Shown: positions 37,733-47,214, counted from the stretch's first letter. The stretch is DNA of 64,000 nucleotides from CAVYGM01 sp963768025 (GCA_963768025.1 CAVYGM010000002.1:142109-206108), one strand, 5' to 3'. The notes: generated by a model from the letters alone, not told the origin. Program-made: numbers and translations.

Positions 37733-39166
37733 TCACTCCGCAAAAAGTGCGTCCATTGTTACCTCATTCTGCACGATTCCTAGGGAGTGCATATTCTGTT
37801 TCAGGCCAAAGGTGGTGATCATGGCTAAAAACACAGATTTCCGCGTCTTCGATTCGGTTTTAAACGCATACAGCTTGTTTCTCAGGTTGGCCGCATAGGC
37901 TTTGTTTATTTCAAAGGAGCCAGTCGAGTACTTTATTTCACAGACGGTGATGACATTGTCTTTTCGGTCGATTAGGAGGTCGATCTGAGCCCCGTTTTCG
38001 CTCGATGAACTCCGCCAGGAGGAAGTTTCAGTATAAATTCCACTGATTCCCAACGCCTTCTTGATATTCTGAATATGACGCAAGCATACGTATTCAAACG
38101 CGTAGCCGCTCCAGACCCGCCAGGTAGAGCTGTCGATCAGATTCAGCCAGGTACCTTCGCCCGTTGCCCGCGAATTCTTGATGAATTTGTTATAAAAAAG
38201 GGAATAGGGGTCGGTCAGTTGATAAAGACTATTTCTGAATTTACGGTTGAAGGGCTGGTATTTCTTAATAAAACCGCTCACTTCCAATTCATTGAGGACT
38301 CTGGTGGTAGAGCCACCATTCGGGAGTCCACTGGCGGCGATGATTTCCTCTCGGGTTAGCCCCATTGCTTTTTTACTGAGTGTTTCTACGATGGCCAGAT
38401 GGCCCTCGGCATTCTGGAATAGGGAGTGGTAAAGAGGATAGTATTCGGTTCTGAGCAAGCCGTTCTCACTAAAACACAGCCGATCGATGATTTGAAATGC
38501 GCTCAATCCCTTCTCGACGGCAGTGAGGTAGAACGGTATTCCGCCCATCACAAAGTAGAGCTGCAAAATCTGATAGCGATCCAGAGGGATGTTTTTCGTC
38601 TGGAAGTAGCTTTCTGTCTCGCCTAGGGTAAAAGGCTGCAAATGTACGCGTCGCGTGACCCGGTTGTGCAGGCCACCGTGGTTATGGATGAGTTTAGTAA
38701 TCATCCACGAGGCCGCCGAACCACACACTACCAGTTTTAGATTGGGCTGCGCCGAGCCGAAGCTATTCCAAAAATGTTCCAGCGCCGATACAAAGCCCGA
38801 GCGGGCCGTGTCGAACCAGGGAAGCTCATCGATGAATATTATTTTAGGACTTGCGTCATTTTGCTCGATGAGGTGGCGTAAATGGACAAAGGCCTGCAAC
38901 CAGTTTTCGGGCGGACTTTCCAGTTGGCTGGGCGATTGCAAATTAAAAGCCGCCCAAAAGTTCATGAGTTGCTCTTTGGTTGAAACGTTGGCCACTCCGG
39001 TCATTTGGAAGGTGAATTGTCCAGCGAAAGCATTCCTTACCAGGAATGTTTTGCCTACCCGTCGTCGCCCGTAAATCGCCACAAACTCAGGCTGTCGGCT
39101 GGTCTTGACCTCATATAGCAGTTTTAGCTCCTCGCTTCTACCGACAAGCTCCTGTCTAATTTCCAT
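37733..39166 (-). CDS. AAA ATPase with DUF234 C-terminal domain
   Basis: 477 residues. The N-terminus MEIRQELVGRSEELKLLYEV leads to Walker A GRRRVGKT (33-40); Walker B is KIIFIDEL (108-115). The middle holds a winged-helix segment (GLTREEIIAASGLPNGGSTTRVLNEL), and the C-terminus a PD-(D/E)XK-like block (AQIDLLIDRKDNVITVCEIKYS) with D, E-x-K spacing typical of DUF234. Such ATPases are common, often horizontally moved, and functionally obscure. Upstream of its start lies a 48-bp perfect palindrome whose half-arm occurs a third time next to the start codon, hinting at autoregulation. Confidence 0.88.
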   Translation of the reverse strand: MEIRQELVGRSEELKLLYEVKTSRQPEFVAIYGRRRVGKTFLVRNAFAGQFTFQMTGVANVSTKEQLMNFWAAFNLQSPSQLESPPENWLQAFVHLRHLIEQNDASPKIIFIDELPWFDTARSGFVSALEHFWNSFGSAQPNLKLVVCGSAASWMITKLIHNHGGLHNRVTRRVHLQPFTLGETESYFQTKNIPLDRYQILQLYFVMGGIPFYLTAVEKGLSAFQIIDRLCFSENGLLRTEYYPLYHSLFQNAEGHLAIVETLSKKAMGLTREEIIAASGLPNGGSTTRVLNELEVSGFIKKYQPFNRKFRNSLYQLTDPYSLFYNKFIKNSRATGEGTWLNLIDSSTWRVWSGYAFEYVCLRHIQNIKKALGISGIYTETSSWRSSSSENGAQIDLLIDRKDNVITVCEIKYSTGSFEINKAYAANLRNKLYAFKTESKTRKSVFLAMITTFGLKQNMHSLGIVQNEVTMDALFAE

Positions 39167-39178
39167 TTTATATCACGC

Positions 39179-39277
39179 TATTCAGCTATAAATATAGCAA
39201 AATTAGTACTTACAGTCAAATTAATATCTACTATTCAGCTATAAGTGGTCTTAAAAGACCACTTATAGCTGAATAGT
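39179..39277. promoter_or_regulatory. 48-bp perfect palindrome and third half-copy upstream of the DUF234 ATPase
   Basis: Positions 39230-39252 and 39255-39277 are perfect 23-bp inverted copies separated by two bases. The outer part of the arm, TATTCAGCTATAA, occurs again at 39180-39192, 14 bp from the ATPase start. The palindrome could be an operator for the ATPase gene, a terminator-like hairpin, or the scar of a small element. There is no T run on the plus side. Confidence 0.55.
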
Positions 39278-39331
39278 TGTTTGAGGAAGGGAGAGATCTG
39301 AACCTCCACTAGCTCATGATAGACCAGCTTA

Positions 39332-39348
39332 AAGCTGGTACCGTTGCG
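39332..39348. repeat. Small palindrome ACCAGCTTAAAGCTGGT
   Basis: A 17-bp inverted repeat with ACCAGCTT/AAGCTGGT arms. It lies in a 560-bp gene-poor gap. The minus strand here has an 83-codon open frame (39235-39486) without family features, which I do not accept as a gene. Confidence 0.4.
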
Positions 39349-39518
39349 AACTCGAAAAGACGCGCCCTCAATTTCAGATGGGGTTAGTGGGGGACATTTG
39401 AGATTAGGAAGGGGTGTAATTAGGCTTCGAAAATTTTTCCTTGACCCTAACTGTACTTCATTACCATAGGCTAATAGCGTAGCCACAAATAGCCGCCCTC
39501 TTTCCCTAAGACCTTACC

Positions 39519-39624
39519 TGTCCGTCAGCGATCACTCATCGTCCGAAAGCGGACAGTTTTTAGAACAACTTCCTTATAAGTGGTTGATTTATAGTCGTTA
39601 TACTTTTTGGTATAATTATTTGAT
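39519..39624 (+). promoter_or_regulatory. Element F: tandem regulator sites plus sigma-54-like promoter before P11
   Basis: TGTCCGTCAGCGATCA (39519-39534) and CGTCCGAAAGCGGACA (39540-39555) start 21 bp apart. TGGTAT-AATTA-TTTGA at 39608-39623 lies about 61 bp from the centre of site 2, identical in geometry to B and C although the letters are weaker. P11 starts at 39728. P12-P15 follow in the same direction with short gaps and may be read from here. Confidence 0.62.
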
Positions 39625-39727
39625 ATCTACTGCCTGTAGGAATCCAACTAGCTTTATCCTCGCCGACTACCGCACAATTACCTTCCGCCACTTCCGGCGG
39701 TAGCTTTTCATACTACCTACCCTAGCC

Positions 39728-42142
39728 ATGATCAGAAACTATCTCAAAATCGCCTTTCGGAACCTGATAAAGCACAAAGCATTTGGCTTTATTAACATAG
39801 CGGGCGTGGCCCTGGGCCTGGCCTGCTTTCTGCTGCTGTCCCTGTACGTCCGGGACGAGCTGAGCTACGACCGCTACCACGAAAACGCTGATCGGATTTA
39901 CCGCGTCTCGCGTACGTTCTTGTCCAAAGACGGCACTGAATCGCTGCGGCTGGGGCACGCGGCTCCTCCTTTCGGACCGCTGATCAAGCAGGACTTTCCG
40001 GAGGTGGAGGAGGCCGTCCGACTCCTGGAAACGGGCTGGCTGGTACGGTATGGCGATAAGGTATTTGACGAAGAAAATGCCTTCGTAGCCGAGAGTAATC
40101 TCTTCAAGGTCTTTTCCTTTAACGTTAGCGTCGGTAATCCGGATAAGGCGCTGGAAAATCCATTTTCCATTATGTTTTCCCGACCCATGGCCGAGAAATA
40201 TTTTGGCAAAGAAAATCCTCTTGGAAAAACGGTTCGCCTTGACAGTCAGTTTGACCTGACCGTGACGGGCGTGTTCGAGCCCCTGCCGGCGCAGTCGCAT
40301 TTTCACCCCGATTTTCTGGTTTCGTTCTCCACGCTCAACGACGAGCGCGTCTACGGTGCGGAAGGTCTGCGCAACAACTGGGGCAACAACTCCTTTTCGA
40401 CATTCCTGTTGCTGGCCGAAGGGAGTGACCCCCAAAAATTGCAAAAAGCCTTTCCTGCTTTTCAGGACAGGCACGTGCCCGCTTTTCAGCAGCAGAAAGC
40501 ATCGAATTATTCGGTCCTGAACCTCATGAAACTGACGGACATTCACCTGCACTCCCAGCTCGATTCCGAGATTGAGCCTAACGGGGATATTCAGTATGTA
40601 TATCTGTTTTCGGCCATTGCGCTGTTTATCCTGCTCATTGCCTGTATCAACTACATGAATCTCGCCACGGCCCGCTCGGCCTCCCGTGCCAAGGAAGTGG
40701 GCATGCGCAAGGTGGTAGGGGCCGAACGTGGCCAGCTGATCAACCAGTTCCTGAGCGAATCGCTGCTGCTGGTGGTGATATCGGTAGTAATCGCGCTGCT
40801 GCTGGTAATTCTCTGCCTGCCGGTACTCAATGAATTCACTCAGAAGCAACTGTCCTTCGGGGTGTTGCTTGATCCCATTTTTCTGGCCATCGTACTAGGC
40901 ATTACTCTGTTTACCGGACTCATTGCGGGGAGCTATCCTGCCTTTTTTCTGACCTCTTTCCAACCCACCAGCGTACTGAAAGGAAAGATAGCTTCGGCGC
41001 TGCGCAATGGCAAGCTGCGGCAGACGCTGGTGGTGGCGCAATTTGCCATTGCCGTAGCCCTTATCATAAGCACGGCAGTGGTGTATAGTCAGATGCGGTA
41101 TATCCAGAACTACAAGTTAGGCTTCTCCAAAGATCAAGTCGTGCTGTTGGGGATGGTGCCGGACAGTAGCATCAACTACGAAACAGTGAAGCAGGAACTG
41201 CGGCGGAATAGCACCATTCTGGAGGTGGGCGGGTCTTCACGAATCCCCTCCGGCCGCTTGCTCGACTCCTGGGATGCCTATGTCATGAAGGGCGATTCCA
41301 TGGCGTCCACGGATATCAATATCAAAGCACTTACGATCGACCATGAATTCATCCCGGCTTATGAAATCGAATTGGCCGCCGGACGAAATTTCTCCCGCGA
41401 ATACGGTACCGACGACTCCACCGGATTTATCCTGAACGAAACGGCTACCAGGCTCCTGGGCTGGCAGGATCCCGCCCAGGCGATCGGGCAGGGATTTGGC
41501 TACGGACAGGATCGGGGGCAAATCATCGGCGTAACCAAAGACTATCACTTCGAGTCATTGCACCAGTCGGTAGCCCCCATCGCGATGTTTCTGGAACCCC
41601 GCCGCCTCAACTGGTTGTCCGTGCGTATTTCGGGGGGGGATATCCCCCAATCGCTCGCGCATATCGAGTCGGTATGGAAGTCCTATTTTCCCGAACGCCC
41701 GTACAGCTACGAGTTTCTGGATCAGCGCTTTGGTCTCCTGTATGCTCGCGAACAAACCCAGCAGGTCCTATTTGGAGTCTTTGCGGGCATTGCCATTTTT
41801 ATTTCCTGCCTGGGCCTATTGGGACTATCCATGTTCATGGCCGAGATACGCACCCGGGAAATCGGCGTTCGGAAAGTATTGGGGGCCACGGTGGGCAATG
41901 TGGTCACGTTACTGTCTAAGGATTTTCTAAAACTAGTCCTTATCGCCATCCTGATCGCCTCGCCCATTGCCTGGTACGCCATGGATCAGTGGTTGGAAGA
42001 TTTTGCTTACCGAACCGACATCCCCTGGTGGGTATTTGTGCTGGCGGGGATTACGGCTATTCTGATCGCGCTACTGACGGTGAGCTTCCAGAGTGTGAAG
42101 GCGGCGCTGATGAACCCGGTGAAAAGTTTGAGATCGGAGTAG
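39728..42142 (+). CDS. ABC permease P11, MacB/FtsX-like two-module type (intact)
   Basis: 804 residues from ATG 39728 (MIRNYLKIAFRNLIKHKAFGFINIAGVALG). First periplasmic domain: LSYDRYHENADRIYRVSRTFL and YFGKENPLGKTVRLD; first FtsX coupling segment: YMNLATARSASRAKEVGMRKVVGA; second periplasmic domain: IIGVTKDYHFESL; last FtsX domain: EIRTREIGVRKVLGATVGNV; end: LMNPVKSLRSE. It is the lead gene under element F and starts about 105 bp beyond it. P12 follows after 50 bp, so the two are very likely co-transcribed. Confidence 0.93.
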   Translation: MIRNYLKIAFRNLIKHKAFGFINIAGVALGLACFLLLSLYVRDELSYDRYHENADRIYRVSRTFLSKDGTESLRLGHAAPPFGPLIKQDFPEVEEAVRLLETGWLVRYGDKVFDEENAFVAESNLFKVFSFNVSVGNPDKALENPFSIMFSRPMAEKYFGKENPLGKTVRLDSQFDLTVTGVFEPLPAQSHFHPDFLVSFSTLNDERVYGAEGLRNNWGNNSFSTFLLLAEGSDPQKLQKAFPAFQDRHVPAFQQQKASNYSVLNLMKLTDIHLHSQLDSEIEPNGDIQYVYLFSAIALFILLIACINYMNLATARSASRAKEVGMRKVVGAERGQLINQFLSESLLLVVISVVIALLLVILCLPVLNEFTQKQLSFGVLLDPIFLAIVLGITLFTGLIAGSYPAFFLTSFQPTSVLKGKIASALRNGKLRQTLVVAQFAIAVALIISTAVVYSQMRYIQNYKLGFSKDQVVLLGMVPDSSINYETVKQELRRNSTILEVGGSSRIPSGRLLDSWDAYVMKGDSMASTDINIKALTIDHEFIPAYEIELAAGRNFSREYGTDDSTGFILNETATRLLGWQDPAQAIGQGFGYGQDRGQIIGVTKDYHFESLHQSVAPIAMFLEPRRLNWLSVRISGGDIPQSLAHIESVWKSYFPERPYSYEFLDQRFGLLYAREQTQQVLFGVFAGIAIFISCLGLLGLSMFMAEIRTREIGVRKVLGATVGNVVTLLSKDFLKLVLIAILIASPIAWYAMDQWLEDFAYRTDIPWWVFVLAGITAILIALLTVSFQSVKAALMNPVKSLRSE

Positions 42143-42192
42143 AACAAAAGAAATTTTTTACGAAGTATAAACCTGTTGCCCCAAAAATAGCT

Positions 42193-44586
42193 ATGCTCAA
42201 AAACTACCTAATAATAGCTTTTCGAACTCTGTTCAAGGGGCATTGGTACTCGTTTGCCAATCTGCTGAGCCTAAGCGTTGGTTTGGTAAGCACCGCCCTG
42301 ATTGGCCTGTATATCCATCAGGAGCTTAGCTATGACCGGCAACATGCACAACGGCAACAGGTGTACCGGCTGGTAGCCGAGCGCAACTATACCAATGGCG
42401 AGCAAAAACTGTATGCGACCAGTCCAGTACCGATGGCGGCGCTGGTGCAGGAGGAAATCCCCGGAGTCAGGAAAACCGCCCGTGTGTACAGTCCGCAGTG
42501 GATCAGTCAAAAGACCCTGGTAGCCCATGGGGCCGACCGTTACTACGAGTCAGCGGTGGTGTATGCCGACTCTACTTTTTTTGAAGTACTGGATGGCTAT
42601 ACGTTTGCCGCTGGGGATCCCCGTACCGCCCTGAGCCGTCCGGCTTCGGTGGTACTGACGCAGAGTGCCGCCCGGAAATACTTTGGCGGTAAAGATCCCA
42701 TAGGTCAGCAACTGACCCTCGATCAGAAATACAAGGTTGAGGTAACGGGCGTGCTGAATGGAGAGCAAAGCCCTTCGCATCTGAACGCCGATTTCATTGT
42801 CTCTTTTGACCTGGTAAAAACGGAGTACGGAAATCTGCTCTCGCTTTGGGGATGGGACATGGTGTATACCTATGTGGTGCTGGAACCCGGCAGTCGCCAC
42901 GCCGATGTAGAAAACCAACTGGCCCCCCTGCTGGCAAGGCATTTGCCAGGCTTCCGGGAGGAGCGGGGGTATGCGTATGAATTCGATCTGCAACCGCTGA
43001 CCGATATTCACCTGCATTCGGACCGGCAGTGGGAAATTCAGCCAAATGGTAAAGCTTTGTACATACAGGTGGTGGGCGTGATGGCGTTGCTGATTCTGCT
43101 GGTTTCGTGTACCAACTCCATCAATCTACAACTGACGCGCTTGTCGGCTCGCCTGGTGGAAATGAGTGTCCGGAAAGTACTGGGAGCCGGTAGCCGGCAG
43201 GTACCCGTCCAGTTGGTCACCGAAGCCGGGCTCCTCACGGGGTTGGCGCTGCTACTAGCCGGCCTTATGGGTTGGCTTGTGTGGCCGTTTTTCGAAAACC
43301 TAACCGGACAGCAGTACACTTTTCAAAACCTGGCCCGGACTCCCTATCCCTGGCTGGTGGGCGGGTGTGTTTTGTTCATAACGGTCCTGGTAGGTCTGTT
43401 ACCGGCGCAGTTTATTGTAAGAATGAATCCCGCGCAAGCTCTAAAAAGCAAAATGGCCCCCTCACTGTCTTTGTCGTGGTTTCGGAAAGGCATGCTGCTC
43501 GGGCAATTTTCGGTTTCGGTCTTTCTGCTGATTGCATCGATTGTCCTATACCGGCAACTGCACTACTGGAACAATCAGCCCCTGGGATTTGATAAGGAAT
43601 CGGTCATTATGGTTCGGGGCTATGGGAGTACCGAGGCTTTCCCGGCGTTGAAAGAGGCATTTAAAGGCGTGACCGGCGTATCGCACGTTGCGGCGGTATC
43701 GGGCCTGCCCGGAAGTAATATTGAAAAAATGCGCGTAATCTGGGAGGGCCGGGAAGAACCCGAACCGGTGGATATGCTGTGGGTGGACGAGGATTTCGTA
43801 CCTACGCTGGACATCAAACTGGCCGCCGGACGCAATTTCTCCGATCAGTTCGGTACTGATTCACTAGCGGCCTTTCTGATCAATGAGAGCGCTGCCCGAT
43901 CCCTCGGCTGGCAGCAGTCCTTGGGCAAGGAGGTTCGTTGGGGAGGGAAGTCCGGTCTGGAAGGAAGGGTAGTGGGGGTGATTCGGGATATCCACCACGC
44001 TTCGCTGCACAAGCCCGTTGAACCTCTGGTGCTGTTTGTACGGCCATCGGGCTATACTATGCTGGCCGTTCGCAGTAGCGGCGAAGTGAAGCCCGTACTA
44101 GCGGCATTGGAAAAAATCTGGAAAAATACCCTTCCTGCTTCGCCTTTTGAATACGACCTCCTGGACCAGCATCTGGCGAGGCAGTATGACCGGGAATCAC
44201 TTTTTGGGCAGGTGATAGTAGCCTTCACCTTTTTGGCTATATTCATCGCCTGCCTTGGCCTTTTCAGTCTGACGGCACTGGCCGTAGAGCAGCGAACCAA
44301 GGAAATAGCGGTCCGAAAAGTGCTGGGAGCGGGTATTGGCCAAATCGTTTCCCTGCTTTCCAGAGACTTTTTCTGGTTGATCCTGCTTGCCATTCTGCTT
44401 GCCAGCCCGCTGGCGTGGTGGCTCCTGAGCCGGTGGCTGGAAAGATTTGCGTACCATACAACCATCCTCTGGTGGACATACCCGTTGGCGGGTACCTTGG
44501 CTGTGGGCATTGCACTTATTACCGTCAGTTTTCAATCCATCAAAGCCGCGCTGATGAATCCGGTAAAGAGCTTGCGAAGCGAATGA
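42193..44586 (+). CDS. ABC permease P12, MacB/FtsX-like two-module type (intact)
   Basis: 797 residues from ATG 42193 (MLKNYLIIAFRTLFKGHWYSFANLLSLSVG), chosen by alignment with other starts; the frame stays open far upstream into P11 but that part is not family-like. It departs from the others in several places: NSINLQLTRLSARLVEMSVRKVLGA replaces the usual NFMNLATARS...REVGVRK, and the last block reads EQRTKEIAVRKVLGAGIGQI with LAWWLLSRWLERF. This suggests a more distant paralogue that still ends LMNPVKSLRSE. Confidence 0.92.
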   Translation: MLKNYLIIAFRTLFKGHWYSFANLLSLSVGLVSTALIGLYIHQELSYDRQHAQRQQVYRLVAERNYTNGEQKLYATSPVPMAALVQEEIPGVRKTARVYSPQWISQKTLVAHGADRYYESAVVYADSTFFEVLDGYTFAAGDPRTALSRPASVVLTQSAARKYFGGKDPIGQQLTLDQKYKVEVTGVLNGEQSPSHLNADFIVSFDLVKTEYGNLLSLWGWDMVYTYVVLEPGSRHADVENQLAPLLARHLPGFREERGYAYEFDLQPLTDIHLHSDRQWEIQPNGKALYIQVVGVMALLILLVSCTNSINLQLTRLSARLVEMSVRKVLGAGSRQVPVQLVTEAGLLTGLALLLAGLMGWLVWPFFENLTGQQYTFQNLARTPYPWLVGGCVLFITVLVGLLPAQFIVRMNPAQALKSKMAPSLSLSWFRKGMLLGQFSVSVFLLIASIVLYRQLHYWNNQPLGFDKESVIMVRGYGSTEAFPALKEAFKGVTGVSHVAAVSGLPGSNIEKMRVIWEGREEPEPVDMLWVDEDFVPTLDIKLAAGRNFSDQFGTDSLAAFLINESAARSLGWQQSLGKEVRWGGKSGLEGRVVGVIRDIHHASLHKPVEPLVLFVRPSGYTMLAVRSSGEVKPVLAALEKIWKNTLPASPFEYDLLDQHLARQYDRESLFGQVIVAFTFLAIFIACLGLFSLTALAVEQRTKEIAVRKVLGAGIGQIVSLLSRDFFWLILLAILLASPLAWWLLSRWLERFAYHTTILWWTYPLAGTLAVGIALITVSFQSIKAALMNPVKSLRSE

Positions 44587-44707
44587 GTTCCGAGTCAAAA
44601 ATGTAGGTGAGATTCTCCCCTGCGGTGGAAAGTTGAAGTTTAGGGTGAAAGGATAGGATATAGTATAAACAGGCCTTTTCACTTTTGAGTTATGAAACCC
44701 CTTTTCA

Positions 44708-47080
44708 ATGAACATGCTAAAAAACTATATAGAAATAGCGTTCCGTAATCTTTGGCGACAGCGGCTTTTTTCTTTCGTCAATATCGTAGGATTGGCTTCT
44801 GGTATGACCGTATGTCTTTTAGCGCTGATTCAAGTCAAGGGTGCATTTGACTACGATACATTTCATCCCAATGCCGATAGGATATACCGTATCCTGACGG
44901 ATATGACCCGACATCAGGAAACAGTCATGTCAATGGCCAGTACGCCATTACCCTTAGCTGATTTGCTAACCCGTGACTACGACGTTGCCGAACAAATCAC
45001 CCGGGTTCGCTATGGTTTGCCCGATAAAGCAACCGCCAATGATAAGACGCTGCCCATTACAGGTGTTTTCGTTGATCCGGGCTTTTACACTATTTTTGGC
45101 TTTCGGCTGGCAACGGGATATCCGGCAACGGAAGCCGGCACTGTGGTTTTGACCCGAGCAACCGCTGATCGTTTCTTCCCCAAACAAAATCCAATTGGCA
45201 AAACCCTGACCGTAGGACACTTTGGTCAGCTCACCGTAACAGGTATCATGGAAAAACCGCCTTATCCCTCCCATTTGCGGTTTGATATAATTGTCTCAAT
45301 GGCCACCCTAAGCCAATCATCAGAAAAGGGTAAGCTAATGAACTGGCAGGATGAAGCAGCGGGCTATACCTATGTACAACTCAAAAAAGGCATTTCATCT
45401 ACTGTTTTACAAACTGCTTTGAATGCGGCAGCCAAACGGATTAATGGCGGGTATTTGGCCACAGCCAACAGGCGATATGGATTTCGTTGGCAATCGTTAG
45501 CTCGTATTTCTCCGGGTAATGAACCCTTGTATAATATTACAGCTGAGCCTATTATGCCTAATCTGCTATCAATGGGTATATTGGCTTTAGTGGTATTACT
45601 GCTGGCTGGGTTCAATTATGTTAACCTGACATTGATCCGATCTTTGGGCCGCGCGCGGGAGGTAGGGGTTAGGAAAGCAGTCGGGGCGCTGAAAAGTCAG
45701 CTGATCGGCCAGTTTTTGACAGAATCAACCGTAGTGGCCTTGCTTGCTTTTGGGCTGGCCTATGGCCAACTCAAATTCGTTTCCCAATTGCCAACGGTAC
45801 AACGCCTGATTGAAGACGTGCGGCAGGATGGTTTTCAGTGGGCGTACTTCCTGGTTTTTGTGCTGCTTACCGGCCTTATTGCGGGCTGGGTACCGGCCCA
45901 AACACTAGCCAGCCATCAACCTGCTCAGGTTTTACGTGGGTTTCTCGAAACCCGACTTTTTCGGGGGTTAGGGCTGCGAAGGACATTAATTGTTTCGCAG
46001 TTTGCCGCCACTTTGATAGCACTCATTTTCCTGGCCGTTTTCTATCGCCAGTCCTCATTTATGGCTACGACCGATTATGGTTTTAACCGTCAACGAATAC
46101 TTACTGTTTCCCTAAACAAGCCAGGGGATTTAACAATGGCAACGGAAGTAAGCAAACTGGCCGGCGTTGAACAGGTAGCCGCTACTTCTGCCGAGTTTGG
46201 CTTTTCAGGCGGTTATGTTCGGTTCATTCGCTCGCGTAGAAGTGGTGATTCAATTCAAGCCACTGCATTTTCAGTTACCCCTACCTTAGTCCAGACGGTG
46301 GGTTTAAAGGTTATAGCCGGACAGAACTTACCCCGTAGCACCAATGACTCGGCCAGCTACTTTGTGCTGGTTAACGAGGAAGCCGTACGGATGTTGAAAC
46401 TCGGTACCCCGTCCGAAGCCGTTGGGAAAACCGTATGGTTAAACGATAGCACGGAGCGGCAAGTAGTGGGTGTAGTGCGTGATTTCCACCATTCTAACCT
46501 CCTTCGCCGTATTAACTCCTTAGTGCTCTACAACCAGCCCCGGGAGTTTAGGGTTCTTATGGTCAAAGTAATCTCTGGTGCCGATGAGGCTGTGCTGGCG
46601 GGTCTGTCAAGCAGTTGGAAACGGCATAATCCGTACGTACCGATTGAAACTCGCTGGCTTGATGAGCACCTGAAGGAGCAGCACCTCCACCGAGATGATC
46701 GAGCGTTCATCGGTTTACTAACGGGCATGGCACTTTTGATCGCCTGTCTGGGCCTGTTGGGTATGGTTACCTACACCATCGAAACCCGTATAAAGGAGGT
46801 CGGAATCCGCAAAGTGATGGGGGCTACATTCTGGCAGATTATGCAGGTGCTTTCCAAAGAATTTGTATGGTTGCTACTACTTGCTGCATTAGTTGGCTTA
46901 CCACTGGGGTTTGGGGCTGGGCAGGCCTTTTTGCAACAATATGCCTATCATACCTCGGTAGGACTAGGGCTTTTATTGGCCTGTTCGCTGCTACTTTTTA
47001 GTATTGGCGGGTTAATTATAGGCTGGAAAACCTACCGAGCCGCGCTGATGAATCCGGTAAAGAGCTTGCGAAGCGAATGA
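44708..47080 (+). CDS. ABC permease P13, MacB/FtsX-like, P5/P13 sub-group (intact)
   Basis: 790 residues from ATG 44708, or 788 from the in-frame ATG 44714, which matches family starts better (MLKNYIEIAFRNLWRQRLFS). With P5 it forms a sub-group: GAFDYDTFHPNADRIYRILTD, FNYVNLTLIRSLGRAREVGVRKAVGA, and a last TM block (GAGQAFLQQYAYHTSVGLGL) unlike the common WYAMN...WWVFALAG type. The codon choice appears more AT-rich than in P11 and P12. The C-terminal tail ALMNPVKSLRSE is nevertheless conserved. It is the only intact member of its sub-group here. Confidence 0.92.
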   Translation: MNMLKNYIEIAFRNLWRQRLFSFVNIVGLASGMTVCLLALIQVKGAFDYDTFHPNADRIYRILTDMTRHQETVMSMASTPLPLADLLTRDYDVAEQITRVRYGLPDKATANDKTLPITGVFVDPGFYTIFGFRLATGYPATEAGTVVLTRATADRFFPKQNPIGKTLTVGHFGQLTVTGIMEKPPYPSHLRFDIIVSMATLSQSSEKGKLMNWQDEAAGYTYVQLKKGISSTVLQTALNAAAKRINGGYLATANRRYGFRWQSLARISPGNEPLYNITAEPIMPNLLSMGILALVVLLLAGFNYVNLTLIRSLGRAREVGVRKAVGALKSQLIGQFLTESTVVALLAFGLAYGQLKFVSQLPTVQRLIEDVRQDGFQWAYFLVFVLLTGLIAGWVPAQTLASHQPAQVLRGFLETRLFRGLGLRRTLIVSQFAATLIALIFLAVFYRQSSFMATTDYGFNRQRILTVSLNKPGDLTMATEVSKLAGVEQVAATSAEFGFSGGYVRFIRSRRSGDSIQATAFSVTPTLVQTVGLKVIAGQNLPRSTNDSASYFVLVNEEAVRMLKLGTPSEAVGKTVWLNDSTERQVVGVVRDFHHSNLLRRINSLVLYNQPREFRVLMVKVISGADEAVLAGLSSSWKRHNPYVPIETRWLDEHLKEQHLHRDDRAFIGLLTGMALLIACLGLLGMVTYTIETRIKEVGIRKVMGATFWQIMQVLSKEFVWLLLLAALVGLPLGFGAGQAFLQQYAYHTSVGLGLLLACSLLLFSIGGLIIGWKTYRAALMNPVKSLRSE

Positions 47081-47164
47081 GTTTTTGGGGGAAGAGTACT
47101 TTTCTTGGTCAAGGGTAAAAAGCCTACGAAAAGTACCTCCATTTTAGCCCGTTGCCAAGGTACT

Positions 47165-47205
47165 AGTTAACCGATCAACCAATAACCAATCAACCAGTTA
47201 CCAAA
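47165..47205. repeat. AACCAATAACC-type repeat array
   Basis: AACCGATCAACCAATAACCA and ATCAACCAGTTACC words fill the leader of P14. They match one arm of the mirrored arrays at 1653-1686 and 4814-4852. The opposite arm is not evident here. Confidence 0.5.
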
Positions 47206-47214
47206 AATGCAGCC

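Noticed and set aside
39230..39277. Terminal inverted repeat of an insertion sequence
   Set aside because: No transposase ORF or target-site duplication is visible; the arms are adjacent rather than flanking a gene.
39235..39486. An 83-codon minus-strand frame in the gap before P11
   Set aside because: It runs into the 48-bp palindrome and across another small palindrome; composition is intergenic and no domain or good start is visible.
41989..42192. An upstream extension of permease P12
   Set aside because: The frame is open, but the extra residues are the P11 C-terminus read in another frame; the ATG at 42193 matches the start of all paralogues.
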